64,000 bases of DNA, taken from contig JAJDEO010000017.1 in assembly GCA_029259745.1 (NCBI GenBank), forward strand, positions 1 to 64,000, read 5' to 3'. The notes under the pieces are model-generated. The model did no database searches. It was not told the DNA's origin and worked only from the letters and a program-made list of their open reading frames with translations. The number at the start of each line of letters is the position of its first letter. Position 1 is the first letter of the stretch. Position numbers and translations under genes: made by a program. Source of the stretch: Planctomycetota bacterium (lineage in GTDB: Bacteria; Planctomycetota; B15-G4). Shown piece after piece: positions 32,532 to 41,332 of this stretch.

Positions 32532-33607
32532 CGCTCCCCACTCAACCCTCGGCGTACCCCACCATGAAGATCTCCCGGCCACTCGGTTTGCCCCTCCGCT
32601 TGCCACTCGGAGCCGTCCTGGCGGCCTCGGCGTTTCTCGCCGCCTGCAGCGACCCGAGTGTCTCCGTCAGCACCTCGCAGTCCGCGTCGGCCGCGCCACT
32701 GCCGACGCAGGGTGAGGCGTTCGTCGTCGAAACGGCAGTGCCTGCGAACGCCTCGTTGACGGCGTCGTCCTCCATCGACATCCCGTCCGGAGCGACCTCG
32801 CGAGACACAGCGCCGCCCACGGATATCTTCGCCCCGACCGGCGCCATCAAGCAGCCGGTGCTCGACGCCCTCGACGCGTCGAGCGACCTCGCCGATGCCG
32901 TCGGTGACGAAGTCGACGAGCTGATCGACGCCGTCGCCGACACCGGTGAAGAGGCACTCGACGACATCGCCGACGCCATCGTGCCCGAGATGGACACCAC
33001 GGCGCCGATCGTCGCCGACCCGGACAGCGACCTCACGGCCGGTTCGATGCCGCCGCCCGACGGTTCCGGCTTCGGGGCGACGCCCGACCCGAACAACCCG
33101 AACCACACGGGCTTCCAGCCCCTGCCGCGCGCCTTCGAGACAGATCAGATCGACCCGCTCACCGGCGTGCCCGTGCTCCAACGCGATGGCAACGACATCC
33201 TCGTCATGGCGTTCAGCGACATCTCGTATCCCGAGTACATCCCGCGCGATCCGCTCAACGAAGGCGACGAAGAGCCCGAACCCCACGCCTTCCCCCAGCA
33301 CCTCATGAACTTCCATGGACGCCGCGCGACGATCGACGGCTTCATGATCCCGACGTCGTTCAAGGACGGCAAGGTGCGTGAGTTCATCCTCTCCGGCGAC
33401 CCACCGTACTGCTGCTTCGGTGGCTTCCCGCCCATCGACCGCGCCATCGACATCACGCTGCCCGAAGATCACCCCGGCGTCGAGTACTCGGCCTACGGTG
33501 TGATGCGCGTCATCGGAACGCTGTCGGTCGAAGAGACGTTCGATGAGTACGGCTACGTGCTCGGCATCTACAAGCTGCACGCCGAGACCGTCGCCGAGGA
33601 GTTCTGA
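32528..33607 (+). CDS. DUF3299-like lipoprotein
   Basis: The 359-residue exported protein has a lipoprotein signal (LAASAFLAAC, Cys about 40), a long Asp/Ala/Thr-rich region of low complexity (about 45-190), and a C-terminal domain with ATIDGFMIPTSFKDGKVREF and PYCCFGGFPPIDRAI (about 275-315). This domain resembles DUF3299, in which a Cys-rich loop is conserved. DUF3299 genes often neighbour His-rich metal-binding proteins and MacB-like transporters. ATG 32528 overlaps the previous stop (ATGA) and has a weak GGAAG site. An ATG at 32564 would give a shorter, more typical signal peptide and is a real alternative. Confidence 0.6.
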   Translation: MTLPTQPSAYPTMKISRPLGLPLRLPLGAVLAASAFLAACSDPSVSVSTSQSASAAPLPTQGEAFVVETAVPANASLTASSSIDIPSGATSRDTAPPTDIFAPTGAIKQPVLDALDASSDLADAVGDEVDELIDAVADTGEEALDDIADAIVPEMDTTAPIVADPDSDLTAGSMPPPDGSGFGATPDPNNPNHTGFQPLPRAFETDQIDPLTGVPVLQRDGNDILVMAFSDISYPEYIPRDPLNEGDEEPEPHAFPQHLMNFHGRRATIDGFMIPTSFKDGKVREFILSGDPPYCCFGGFPPIDRAIDITLPEDHPGVEYSAYGVMRVIGTLSVEETFDEYGYVLGIYKLHAETVAEEF

Positions 33608-33692
33608 GCCAGCGCGAGCAGGCGGTTGAACTGCTCCGAGGGCGACATGCATGACCGAGCGTGCCGTGCCGGATGAGTTCTTCCATCGGCTG

Positions 33693-34721
33693 CTACGGGT
33701 TGCGCGCGGAAATCGCGGCCATCGCAGCGAGCACGCGGGCGGCGTCGTCGTCTTCCAGGGCGAGGGACATCGCCACGTTATCCAGCCGCGTGGCGTGGCG
33801 TGCTGAGCCGTAGCGTCCGAGAGCTTCGAGGCACTGACGCCAGCGCTTCGACGGTGCGCGCGTTTCCACGATGTCGACGAGCGCGTCGCTGACGCGCGCG
33901 TGTTGATCGGGCGCGATGCCGAACGTGAGTCCGTAGATCGCGATGTCGTCCTTTGCGATCCGGTCGACGAGCAGGTCGACGATGTCCTCGTTCTTGTCGA
34001 GGATTCGACTGGCTGCGGAGTAGATCACGTCCTCGGCCTCGCCGTAGGTCCACGAGTGAGCGAGGTCGACGATCGCGTCGGCCATGGCGTCGTCGACGCG
34101 GGCGCCGCCGAGCGCGCTGTAGACGGACTTGCGCGCGCCTTTGTCGGACGACTCGAGCAGGTCGCGCAGCACCGCCGAGACCTCGCCCGTGACGGCGCCG
34201 TCCGCGAGCTGGACGAGCGCGCGTGCCAGGCGCGTCGCGAGTTCGCGCTCCATCCCTTCGATCACCGCGACGGCCACGTCGACGTCGGCCGGCGAAGGAC
34301 CGCCGGCTGCGAGCGCCGCCACGGCCGCCGAGCGCACGGCGATATCGGGCGACGTTGTGAGTTCGCGGAGTCGCGGACGCAGCGGATCGAAGCCGCCGCC
34401 GAACTCGGCGATCACGTCCTTCATCTCGGCGACGGCGAGCAGTCCCGTGAGATTGCGGTCGTCCGAAGGCGCATCGAGCGCTGCGTGCATGGCGTCGAAG
34501 GCGGCTGCGCGGCGGTCGGCGTCGCGGAACTGACGCGCGTCCTCCGCCCACTGCCAGGCTTCGACACGGGCGGCCCGGACGCGTTCATCCAGGTCGTCCA
34601 TGCGCTGCTCGACCGCCTCACGTTCAGCCTCGCTCGGCCCCCACGGCAAATACCACGCGACGGCGGCTGACGCGCACGACAGGCCGAGGTAGCCGAGGAC
34701 CGTCGCGAACGTCTTCATCAT
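33693..34721 (-). CDS. Membrane-anchored HEAT-like repeat protein, copy A
   Basis: The 342-residue protein has an N-terminal signal or anchor (MMKTFATVLGYLGLSCASAAVAWY), an acidic coiled-coil-like stretch (SEAEREAVEQRMDDLDERVRAAR, about 28-50, quoted in part), then helical Ala/Leu/Val/Asp-rich repeats to the end, such as DIAVRSAAVAALAAGG. This suggests a HEAT-like helical repeat. No enzymatic motif is visible. It follows copy B with a 4-nt ATGA overlap, and both share length and layout, so they look like a tandem duplication. A GGAGG site precedes ATG 34721. Confidence 0.55.
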   Translation of the reverse strand: MMKTFATVLGYLGLSCASAAVAWYLPWGPSEAEREAVEQRMDDLDERVRAARVEAWQWAEDARQFRDADRRAAAFDAMHAALDAPSDDRNLTGLLAVAEMKDVIAEFGGGFDPLRPRLRELTTSPDIAVRSAAVAALAAGGPSPADVDVAVAVIEGMERELATRLARALVQLADGAVTGEVSAVLRDLLESSDKGARKSVYSALGGARVDDAMADAIVDLAHSWTYGEAEDVIYSAASRILDKNEDIVDLLVDRIAKDDIAIYGLTFGIAPDQHARVSDALVDIVETRAPSKRWRQCLEALGRYGSARHATRLDNVAMSLALEDDDAARVLAAMAAISARNP

Positions 34722-35743
34722 TGGTCCTCCTGACGCGCGTCGTACCGTTCGACAGCGCGCTCGGCGAGCGCACGCACGCGAGTCAGCGCACGCGGATGCT
34801 CGGCGATCTCGAGCAGCCATGCGCGGTGGCGCGCCTCACCATAGGCGCCGATCAGCGCGAAGACATCGTCGTCGACTCGGCCGGCGTCGTAGTGTTCGAC
34901 GAGCACGTCGGCCACGGCACTCTCACGCTCGGGCGGCACGCCGTATCCAAGAGCCCAGACAATGCGTGACGAGCGCATGCCATGCTCGTCGCGTAGCTCA
35001 TCAAGCAGTGCGTCGATGACGACCGGCGGCTTGGCGGCGAAGGTTGTCAGACCGTAGTACAGCACGTTGTAGGCGAGGTCGTTCCAGCCGCGCTCCTGTC
35101 CCTCGGCCTCGCACCGCGCGAGCAGCTCGACGAGCGCCGCGCCGAGTTCTTGCGACGCGCGCACGCCCCACAGACCGCGGACGACACGGTCGATCGCGTA
35201 CGGGTCGTCGCCCCGCAACTCGCCGATCACGAACTCGGCCGCCGCGCCGCGCAAGTGCCCGTCATCGAGCGCGGCGAGCTGACTTGCGGACACCGGAAGC
35301 GGCGCCGATGGATCTGCCTGCCGCGCCAGTCGACACCACGCCAAGGCGTGCGACAGGTCGTCCGGTTCGGGCCCCACGGCGATGAGCGCTGCAAGGGCCT
35401 GCGCGCCGAGACCGTCGCGGTCCGTGCGAAAGTAGGGTTCGAGCAGGTCGCGGAGACCGCTGCGGTTGTACGTGATCGACGACGTGCGCACGATCGCGAG
35501 CATCGCCGCGCCGGCCTCGCGCACGTCCTCGGGATCGCGCAGCACGGCGCGGATCTCTTCGAGTGCCTCGGCACGCCGCTCGGCATCCCGCACCTGGTGG
35601 ATCTCCTCGATCCAAGCGCGCGAACCCGTGACTTCAGGTGAGTTGGGGTCGAACTGCTGGACCCACTCGAGGCCGACGCGAGCACCGACGACGAGCGCCG
35701 TCGGCAAGAGCAACAAGAGCGCCACGAGGATCTTCTTGATCAT
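34718..35743 (-). CDS. Membrane-anchored HEAT-like repeat protein, copy B
   Basis: The 341-residue protein has an N-terminal hydrophobic segment (MIKKILVALLLLLPTALVVGA) and helical repeats with no recognised active site, matching copy A in length and in the order of segments (RDAERRAEALEEIRAVL here, RDADRRAAAFDAMHAAL in A). I infer paralogy. A TAGACT hexamer ends 6 nt before ATG 35743, so this gene probably begins the two-gene unit with a leaderless transcript. The function is unknown; a scaffold in the periplasm is possible. Confidence 0.55.
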   Translation of the reverse strand: MIKKILVALLLLLPTALVVGARVGLEWVQQFDPNSPEVTGSRAWIEEIHQVRDAERRAEALEEIRAVLRDPEDVREAGAAMLAIVRTSSITYNRSGLRDLLEPYFRTDRDGLGAQALAALIAVGPEPDDLSHALAWCRLARQADPSAPLPVSASQLAALDDGHLRGAAAEFVIGELRGDDPYAIDRVVRGLWGVRASQELGAALVELLARCEAEGQERGWNDLAYNVLYYGLTTFAAKPPVVIDALLDELRDEHGMRSSRIVWALGYGVPPERESAVADVLVEHYDAGRVDDDVFALIGAYGEARHRAWLLEIAEHPRALTRVRALAERAVERYDARQEDQ

Positions 35744-35749
35744 GCCGCC

Positions 35750-35755
35750 AGTCTA
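35750..35755 (-). promoter_or_regulatory. -10-like element (TAGACT) with leaderless spacing
   Basis: TAGACT ends 6 nt before ATG 35743 on the minus strand. No Shine-Dalgarno sequence precedes this start, unlike copy A, which has GGAGG. Confidence 0.4.
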
Positions 35756-35878
35756 TCAGCGGCACATGGAGCGGATTCGTCACTCACCGAGCCGAGCTGC
35801 CATTCGCCGAATGCCCGCTTGCCCAAGTGCATCGACGCGCCGATGGTGAACTCGCAGTCGCACTCACGAGGATTCCCG

Positions 35879-36634
35879 ATGACCGATGACACGAACAACA
35901 ACGGCAACTTCCGACTCATGGTCGGCTTGGCACTCCTGCTCGTGGGCGGCGTCCTCGTCCTCGACCGCCTCGACTTGATCGATCTCGTCGACCGCAAGTC
36001 GCTGCCCGCGCTGAGCGACCTGTGGCCCGTCATCCCGATCGTGATCGGCATCCGTGCCTGGATGAACACGGAGGGCATTGCACGCTGGTTCGGGATCCTC
36101 TTCACCGTCGGTGGCTTGTTCGCGCTCATCCAAACCGTCGACATCCTGGCGACGTGGCCGCTGCTGTCGGGCATCGCGAGCGTCGACTTCTCGGATGTCC
36201 TGGCGCCCGAGAACCTCATCCCGATCGTGTTCGTCATCGGCGGACTGTTCTTCGTACTCGGTGGCCGTCTCAACGGCGGCGTCAGCCCGCGTGCGGGCGG
36301 TCGACGGATCGGACAGCTGACGATGTTCGGCGGCGCCGACATCCGCCCGAACACCGACGACTTCCGCGGCGGCTGGCTCGCAGCCATCTTCGGCGGCTTC
36401 GAGGCCGACCTGCGCAAGTGCTCGTCGACGCAACCCGTCAGCCAAGTCGACGTCCTCTTCATGTTCGGCGGCGGCACGATCCGTGTGCCGGAGCACTGGG
36501 AAGTCGAGATCTCCGGACTGCCGCTCTTCGGTGGTTTCTCGGTGGAGAACAAGGCGCCGGAACCCGGCCAGGCGACGCATCGACTGCAGGTCCGCTGCGT
36601 CGCGATATTCGGCGGCTTCTCGGTCGAAAACTGA
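35879..36634 (+). CDS. LiaF-like membrane protein
   Basis: The 251-residue protein has hydrophobic segments at about 12-30 (LMVGLALLLVGGVLVLD), 45-60, 70-90 and 115-135, followed by a soluble beta-repeat domain (about 150-251). The domain has recurring FGGxxI/FGGFSVEN motifs as in the cell-wall-active-antibiotic response (LiaF/YvqF C-terminal) family. In Gram-positives LiaF restrains a kinase that senses envelope stress. Here it lies one base before a LytS-type kinase gene, so a similar restraining role is plausible. A GAGG site lies before ATG 35879; upstream start codons would add 20 unlikely residues. Confidence 0.75.
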   Translation: MTDDTNNNGNFRLMVGLALLLVGGVLVLDRLDLIDLVDRKSLPALSDLWPVIPIVIGIRAWMNTEGIARWFGILFTVGGLFALIQTVDILATWPLLSGIASVDFSDVLAPENLIPIVFVIGGLFFVLGGRLNGGVSPRAGGRRIGQLTMFGGADIRPNTDDFRGGWLAAIFGGFEADLRKCSSTQPVSQVDVLFMFGGGTIRVPEHWEVEISGLPLFGGFSVENKAPEPGQATHRLQVRCVAIFGGFSVEN

Positions 36635-36635
36635 C

Positions 36636-37766
36636 GTGCGTCACCCGCTCCTCCAACACGCGGGCACGCAGCAGCCGGCGACCGTGCGCCACGTGGCGAT
36701 CGTCGTCCCGGCGATCTGGGCCGTGCTCGCATTCGCACTGGCGACACCGTCGGCTGGCCCACCCTTCGCGATCAACGACCTCACGTCGCGACTGCTTGCG
36801 ACGATGACGGCCGCGCTCGTTCTCCCATCCTTTCTGCTCGCGTCGTGGTACATCGTCGCGACGAACCCTCTCGATGATGGCATCACGACGCGCTCGATCG
36901 TGAACCACGTCGCTGCTGCCGCTGCTTCGACGTGGATCTGGCTCTGGATCGGACGACTCGGTGCCGACCTCTGGGGACGGCTGGTCGACACGGCATGGCC
37001 GCCGGAGCGCCTCTTTGACGACAACCGCACGCTCATCTTCGCGATCGGCGTCGCGAGCTACGGAATCGCGGTGCTCGGTTACTACCTGCTCATCGCGATC
37101 GAGGCCCGACAGACGGAAGCTCTACGCCGCGAAGAACTCGCCACGCTCGCAAAGGACGCCGAGCTGCGCGCGTTGAAGTTCCAGCTCAACCCGCACTTTC
37201 TGTTCAACGCGCTCAACTCGATCAGCGCGCTCACATCGAGTTCGCCGGCGCGCGCGCGCGACATGTGCGTACGGCTTGGTGACTTCCTACGCCGCACGCT
37301 GGACTTGGGCGACCGTCGGCTCGTCAGCCTGAGCGACGAGCTCGACCTCGTACGCGACTACCTCGACCTCGAGGAAGTGCGCTTCGAGCAGCGCCTGCGC
37401 GTCGAGATGGACGTCGCCGACGACTGCCTCTCGGCACGCGTACCGCCGCTGATCCTCCAACCGCTCGTCGAGAACGCGATCAAGCATGGGCTCGGCTCGC
37501 TGCTCGGCCCCATGGACCTCTCGCTCAGCGCGCGTTGTGGTCCGCATGCGCGCCTCGTCCTCGAAGTCGTGAACACGTTCGACGAGTTGGGCGCACCACC
37601 GTCGGCAGGGCACGCGCGCCGCAGCGTCGGGCTCGCGAACACTCGCCAACGGCTCGCGCGCCAGTTCGGCACGGATCAGTCGATGAGCATCGAGACTGAC
37701 AACCAGCACTTCCGCGTGACCCTGGACCTTCCTCGACACGACAACGACGTCGGAGAATCGACATGA
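36636..37766 (+). CDS. LytS/YehU-type membrane histidine kinase
   Basis: The 376-residue kinase has four hydrophobic segments in its first 170 residues, then a short coiled coil and a His_kinase domain. The phospho-His is in LKFQLNPHFLFNALNSI (His about 189), the N-box is PLVENAIKHG (about 278-287) and GLANTRQRL (about 331) follows. This is the class that pairs with LytTR response regulators. GTG 36636 begins one base after the LiaF-like stop, so the genes are co-translated. Its stop overlaps the regulator start as ATGA. An envelope-stress or peptide signal is likely, by analogy only. Confidence 0.85.
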   Translation: MRHPLLQHAGTQQPATVRHVAIVVPAIWAVLAFALATPSAGPPFAINDLTSRLLATMTAALVLPSFLLASWYIVATNPLDDGITTRSIVNHVAAAAASTWIWLWIGRLGADLWGRLVDTAWPPERLFDDNRTLIFAIGVASYGIAVLGYYLLIAIEARQTEALRREELATLAKDAELRALKFQLNPHFLFNALNSISALTSSSPARARDMCVRLGDFLRRTLDLGDRRLVSLSDELDLVRDYLDLEEVRFEQRLRVEMDVADDCLSARVPPLILQPLVENAIKHGLGSLLGPMDLSLSARCGPHARLVLEVVNTFDELGAPPSAGHARRSVGLANTRQRLARQFGTDQSMSIETDNQHFRVTLDLPRHDNDVGEST

Positions 37767-38512
37767 CCATCCCCGAGCCGCTGAGAGTCGTCATCGTGGA
37801 TGACGAAGCCCCGGCGCGCATGATCCTGCGCGAGGCGTGTTCGCGCCACGCCGACGTCGAGCTGGTGGCCGAGTGCGCGCACGGCGTCGAAGCCCTGGAT
37901 GTCATCGACGAGAAGAAACCCGACGCGCTCTTCCTCGACGTCCAGATGCCGCGCCTGACGGGCTTCGAGATGCTCGAGCTGCTCGAGCACACCCCGCTCG
38001 TCGTCTTCGTCACCGCCTACGACGAGCACGCGCTCGCGGCCTTCGACGTCCACGCCTGCGACTATCTACTCAAGCCGTTCGGCAATGACCGCTTCGACGA
38101 GGCGCTTGCGCGCATCCGCGAACGACGAGCCTCGACCCAACCATCGCCGAGCTACGCCGAGCTGAGCGACGATGCACGTGCGGCGTCCTTGCAACGCATC
38201 GCCGTGCGCCGGGGGAGCGACGTCGACATCATCCCGGTCACCAACCTCGAGTATCTCGAGGCCCGCGACGACTACGTGCGGCTTCACGCTGGCGACCGCA
38301 GCTGGCTCAAACAACGCACGCTCGCCTGGTTCGAGAAGAACCTGGACAGCCGACGTTTCGTGCGCGTGCATCGCAGCTTCATGCTCGCACTCGACGCACT
38401 CGCATCGGTGGAGTCGGAAACCAAAGACCGACACGTCGCGGTGCTGAAGAGCGGCGCGCGCGTCGCGATCAGTCGCGCAGGCATGAAGCGACTACGGGCG
38501 CACCTCGAGTAG
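37763..38512 (+). CDS. LytTR-family response regulator
   Basis: The 249-residue regulator has a receiver domain (about 8-120) with VIVDDEAPAR, the phosphorylation Asp in ALFLDVQMPRLTG (Asp about 59) and the Lys in YLLKPF (about 105). The C-terminal LytTR DNA-binding domain (about 145-249) shows IIPVTNLEYLEARDDYVRLH and RFVRVHRSFMLAL. It is the partner of the kinase encoded immediately upstream. No target site could be identified by eye, although the subtilase gene 176 bp downstream is on the same strand. Confidence 0.88.
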   Translation: MTIPEPLRVVIVDDEAPARMILREACSRHADVELVAECAHGVEALDVIDEKKPDALFLDVQMPRLTGFEMLELLEHTPLVVFVTAYDEHALAAFDVHACDYLLKPFGNDRFDEALARIRERRASTQPSPSYAELSDDARAASLQRIAVRRGSDVDIIPVTNLEYLEARDDYVRLHAGDRSWLKQRTLAWFEKNLDSRRFVRVHRSFMLALDALASVESETKDRHVAVLKSGARVAISRAGMKRLRAHLE

Positions 38513-38688
38513 GGATGCAGAACCAACATGCGGCACGCATGAGCGCGGTCCGATAAGTCGAGAAACATGCGCATCGTCAACCAACACGTCGGACGTATCC
38601 AGTGTTAGCGTGACCAACGTGACATCGACCACCCCCGAGGTCGGCGTCCGGGCTCTCTCTCATTTCTCCGTCCCTTCGAGGTTCGTTG

Positions 38689-41244
38689 ATGACTCAAGTA
38701 CGGGCAGGTCGCCATTGGGCGATGCAACTCGCTGTTCCTTTCCTTCTTTCTGGACCGCTCCTTGGCGCGCAGGAACTCGAGATCCGTCAAGCGCAGATCC
38801 CCAAACGTGGAATCGAACGCCCCACGTTTGTCCCTGGTGAACTCGTCGTGCGCTATGCCGGCGGTGCGTCGGCCGACGCGATGGTCGCGCGCGGTGTCGA
38901 GCAGGAACTCGGCTTCACGCGACTCCGCACGAACGAAACGCTCGGCCTGCACCGCTACCAGCTCCCCGAAGGCATGAACGTCGCAGCGGCGATGCGTGCG
39001 CTTCGTAGCGACACGCGGATCGAGTACGCCGAACCGAACTACCTCTACTACACGCACAACGTCCCCAACGACGGCTTCTACGACAACTATTCCGGCGTCG
39101 CGAACGACCTGCAGAAGTGGGCGTTCAACGGCATCGGATCCGACCGCAACCTCGACGCCGAACCGGCGTGGGACGTCACGACGGGTCGCAGCGACGTCGT
39201 GATCGCGGTGATCGACACGGGCGTCGAGCTGAACCACCCCGACCTTGCGCCGAACATCTGGACGAACCCCGGTGAGATCGCCGGCAACGGGTTCGACGAC
39301 GACGGCAATGGCTTCGCCGACGACGTCAACGGCTGGGACTTCCGCAACAACGACAGCAACCCGAACCCCGACTACGGCGACGGATTCGACAACGACGGCA
39401 ACGGCGCTGCGGACGACGGCACGTTCCACGGCACGTTCTCCGCATCGTGCGCCGCCGCCCGCGGCAACGACGGAACCGGCATGGCCGGCGCCGCCTGGAA
39501 CTGCCGCATCATGGCCGTGAAGATCTTCACGGATGACGGCGGCGCCTCCACGTTCGACATCGCCGACGGCATCACCTACGCGGCATCGAACGGCGCCGAC
39601 GTCCTCAACATGTCGTTCGGCGGCGGCTTCTCGTCCACGGTGCAGAGCGCCGTCAACTTCGCCTGGAGTCAGGGCGCGGTGCAGGTCGCCTCGGCCGGCA
39701 ACAGCAACTCGTCGGGCGCGCAGTACCCGGCTTCGCTGAACCACGTCATCTCCGTCGGCGCCAACGACTCCGGCTCGGTGTTCGGTGGTGGCTCGGGTGA
39801 CATCGACGGACGCGCGTCCTTCTCGCAGTACGGCACGAACGCCGTCGACGTCGTCGCACCCGGCACGCTGCTCGTCGGTGCATCGGTCGGCACCGTTGCT
39901 GGCGGCAACGCCGGTCAGGACTTCTGGATCCTCTCGTCGGGTACCTCGTTCTCGGGCCCGGTCGTGGCCGGCCTCGCTGGCCTGATCATTTCGCGTGCCA
40001 AGGACCTGGGCACCTCGCTCTCGGCCGATGACGTCGAAGCGATCATCCAGAACACGGCGAACGACATGCCCGACGACCCGAACGATTCGCCGAACGGCGG
40101 GTCGACGTGGGACAACTTCGGGCGTGTCGACTTCACGGCTGCCGTCAACGCGGTGCAGGGCGGCGGGCCGACGAACGACCCGCCGGTCGCCAACGCTGGC
40201 GCGAACAAGTCGGGCGAGGTGGGTGACACCTTCACGTTCAACGGCAGCGGTTCGTCGGACCCGAACGGTGACCCGCTCACCTACGCCTGGAACTTCGGTG
40301 ACGGGGCGACGGACAACGGTGTCGTCGTCAGCCACTCCTACGCGAGTGCCGGCACATACACGGTGACGCTCACGGTCTCCGACGGCGCCCTCGGCGATTC
40401 GGACACGGCCTCCGTCACGGTGACGAACGCGCCGCCGCCGCCCACCGGTGGCGACTCTGTGCTCGTGATGGCGAGCAAGTCGACGAACACGATCCCGGGC
40501 ATCGGCTCGGTTCGTAACGAAGACATCTTCACGTTCGACACCGACACCGGTTCCACGACGTTCTACTTCGACGGCTCCGACGTCGGGCTCGCCAGCGCTG
40601 CCATCGACGCACTCCACGTGCTCCCCGATGGCGACATCCTCATGAGTCTGACGGCTGCGTTCAGCATCCCGGGCCTCATCGGCGGACCCGGCGGCAGCAC
40701 GACCGCCGACGACTCGGACATCATCCGCTTCTCGCCGTCGAACCTCGGTGCGGCAACGAACGGCGTGTTCGAGTTCTACTTCGACGGCTCTGACGTCGGC
40801 CTGACGACCAACGGCGAAGACATCGACGCCATCTCGTTCGACTCCGACGGCGACATGAACATCTCGACGACCGGCACGACAACGGCCAACGGTGTGTCCA
40901 GCGTACGCGACGAAGACGTGTTCTACTTCGTCGCCAGCTCGTTGGGCTCCGTCACGTCGGGAACGTTCGGTGTGTTCATGGACGGCTCGGACGTCGGGCT
41001 CGGTGGCGGTGGCTCCGAGGACGTCGACGCGCTGCACATCGGTCCGGGCAACACGCCCGACTACCTGTCGACGCTCGGAGACTTCTTCGTCACCGGCGTG
41101 AACGGTGGCGATGAGGACGTCTTCATGTTCCTTCCGACCTCACTCGGAACGGCGACGTCGGGTAGCTTCCAGAGTCTCTTCGACGGGAGTGCCGAAGCGA
41201 TGCCGACGAACGTCGACATCTCGGGTCTCTGGATCGACGACTGA
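38689..41244 (+). CDS. Secreted subtilisin-like protease with PKD and C-terminal repeats
   Basis: The 851-residue exported protein has a signal peptide (about 12-27) and an inhibitor-like prodomain ([13 protein letters not shown] ... [11 protein letters not shown], about 45-120). The S8 catalytic domain follows, with Asp in [16 protein letters not shown] (about 176), His in TFHGTFSA (about 246) and Ser in [13 protein letters not shown] (about 420). It contains Asp/Asn/Gly-rich inserts that probably bind calcium. A PKD domain follows ([12 protein letters not shown] ... YAWNFGDG, about 500-580). The last 230 residues hold four repeats built around FDGSDVGL (near 626, 700, 764 and a degenerate one near 832), perhaps blades of a propeller. 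GAGG precedes ATG 38689. It probably acts outside the cell. Confidence 0.88.
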   Translation: MTQVRAGRHWAMQLAVPFLLSGPLLGAQELEIRQAQIPKRGIERPTFVPGELVVRYAGGASADAMVARGVEQELGFTRLRTNETLGLHRYQLPEGMNVAAAMRALRSDTRIEYAEPNYLYYTHNVPNDGFYDNYSGVANDLQKWAFNGIGSDRNLDAEPAWDVTTGRSDVVIAVIDTGVELNHPDLAPNIWTNPGEIAGNGFDDDGNGFADDVNGWDFRNNDSNPNPDYGDGFDNDGNGAADDGTFHGTFSASCAAARGNDGTGMAGAAWNCRIMAVKIFTDDGGASTFDIADGITYAASNGADVLNMSFGGGFSSTVQSAVNFAWSQGAVQVASAGNSNSSGAQYPASLNHVISVGANDSGSVFGGGSGDIDGRASFSQYGTNAVDVVAPGTLLVGASVGTVAGGNAGQDFWILSSGTSFSGPVVAGLAGLIISRAKDLGTSLSADDVEAIIQNTANDMPDDPNDSPNGGSTWDNFGRVDFTAAVNAVQGGGPTNDPPVANAGANKSGEVGDTFTFNGSGSSDPNGDPLTYAWNFGDGATDNGVVVSHSYASAGTYTVTLTVSDGALGDSDTASVTVTNAPPPPTGGDSVLVMASKSTNTIPGIGSVRNEDIFTFDTDTGSTTFYFDGSDVGLASAAIDALHVLPDGDILMSLTAAFSIPGLIGGPGGSTTADDSDIIRFSPSNLGAATNGVFEFYFDGSDVGLTTNGEDIDAISFDSDGDMNISTTGTTTANGVSSVRDEDVFYFVASSLGSVTSGTFGVFMDGSDVGLGGGGSEDVDALHIGPGNTPDYLSTLGDFFVTGVNGGDEDVFMFLPTSLGTATSGSFQSLFDGSAEAMPTNVDISGLWIDD

Positions 41245-41299
41245 CGAACTGAGTGTCGCTCGAGCATCACGCGGGCGCGGAGCCATCCCGGCTTCGCGT

Positions 41300-41332
41300 C
41301 CGCTGTTCGTGTCAGCGGCTCGTGAACAGCGG
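41300..41332. terminator. Perfect 9-bp hairpin at the convergent 3' ends
   Basis: CCGCTGTTC (41300-41308) pairs with GAACAGCGG (41324-41332). The hairpin straddles the stop codon of the minus-strand GTPase gene (41312-41314) and lies 56 bp after the subtilase stop. No U-tract follows in either direction, so bidirectional termination is only a possibility. Confidence 0.35.

Noticed and set aside
38605..41037. Open frame of 810 codons on the minus strand
   Set aside because: It is antisense to the subtilase, which has the catalytic triad, PKD domain and repeats.
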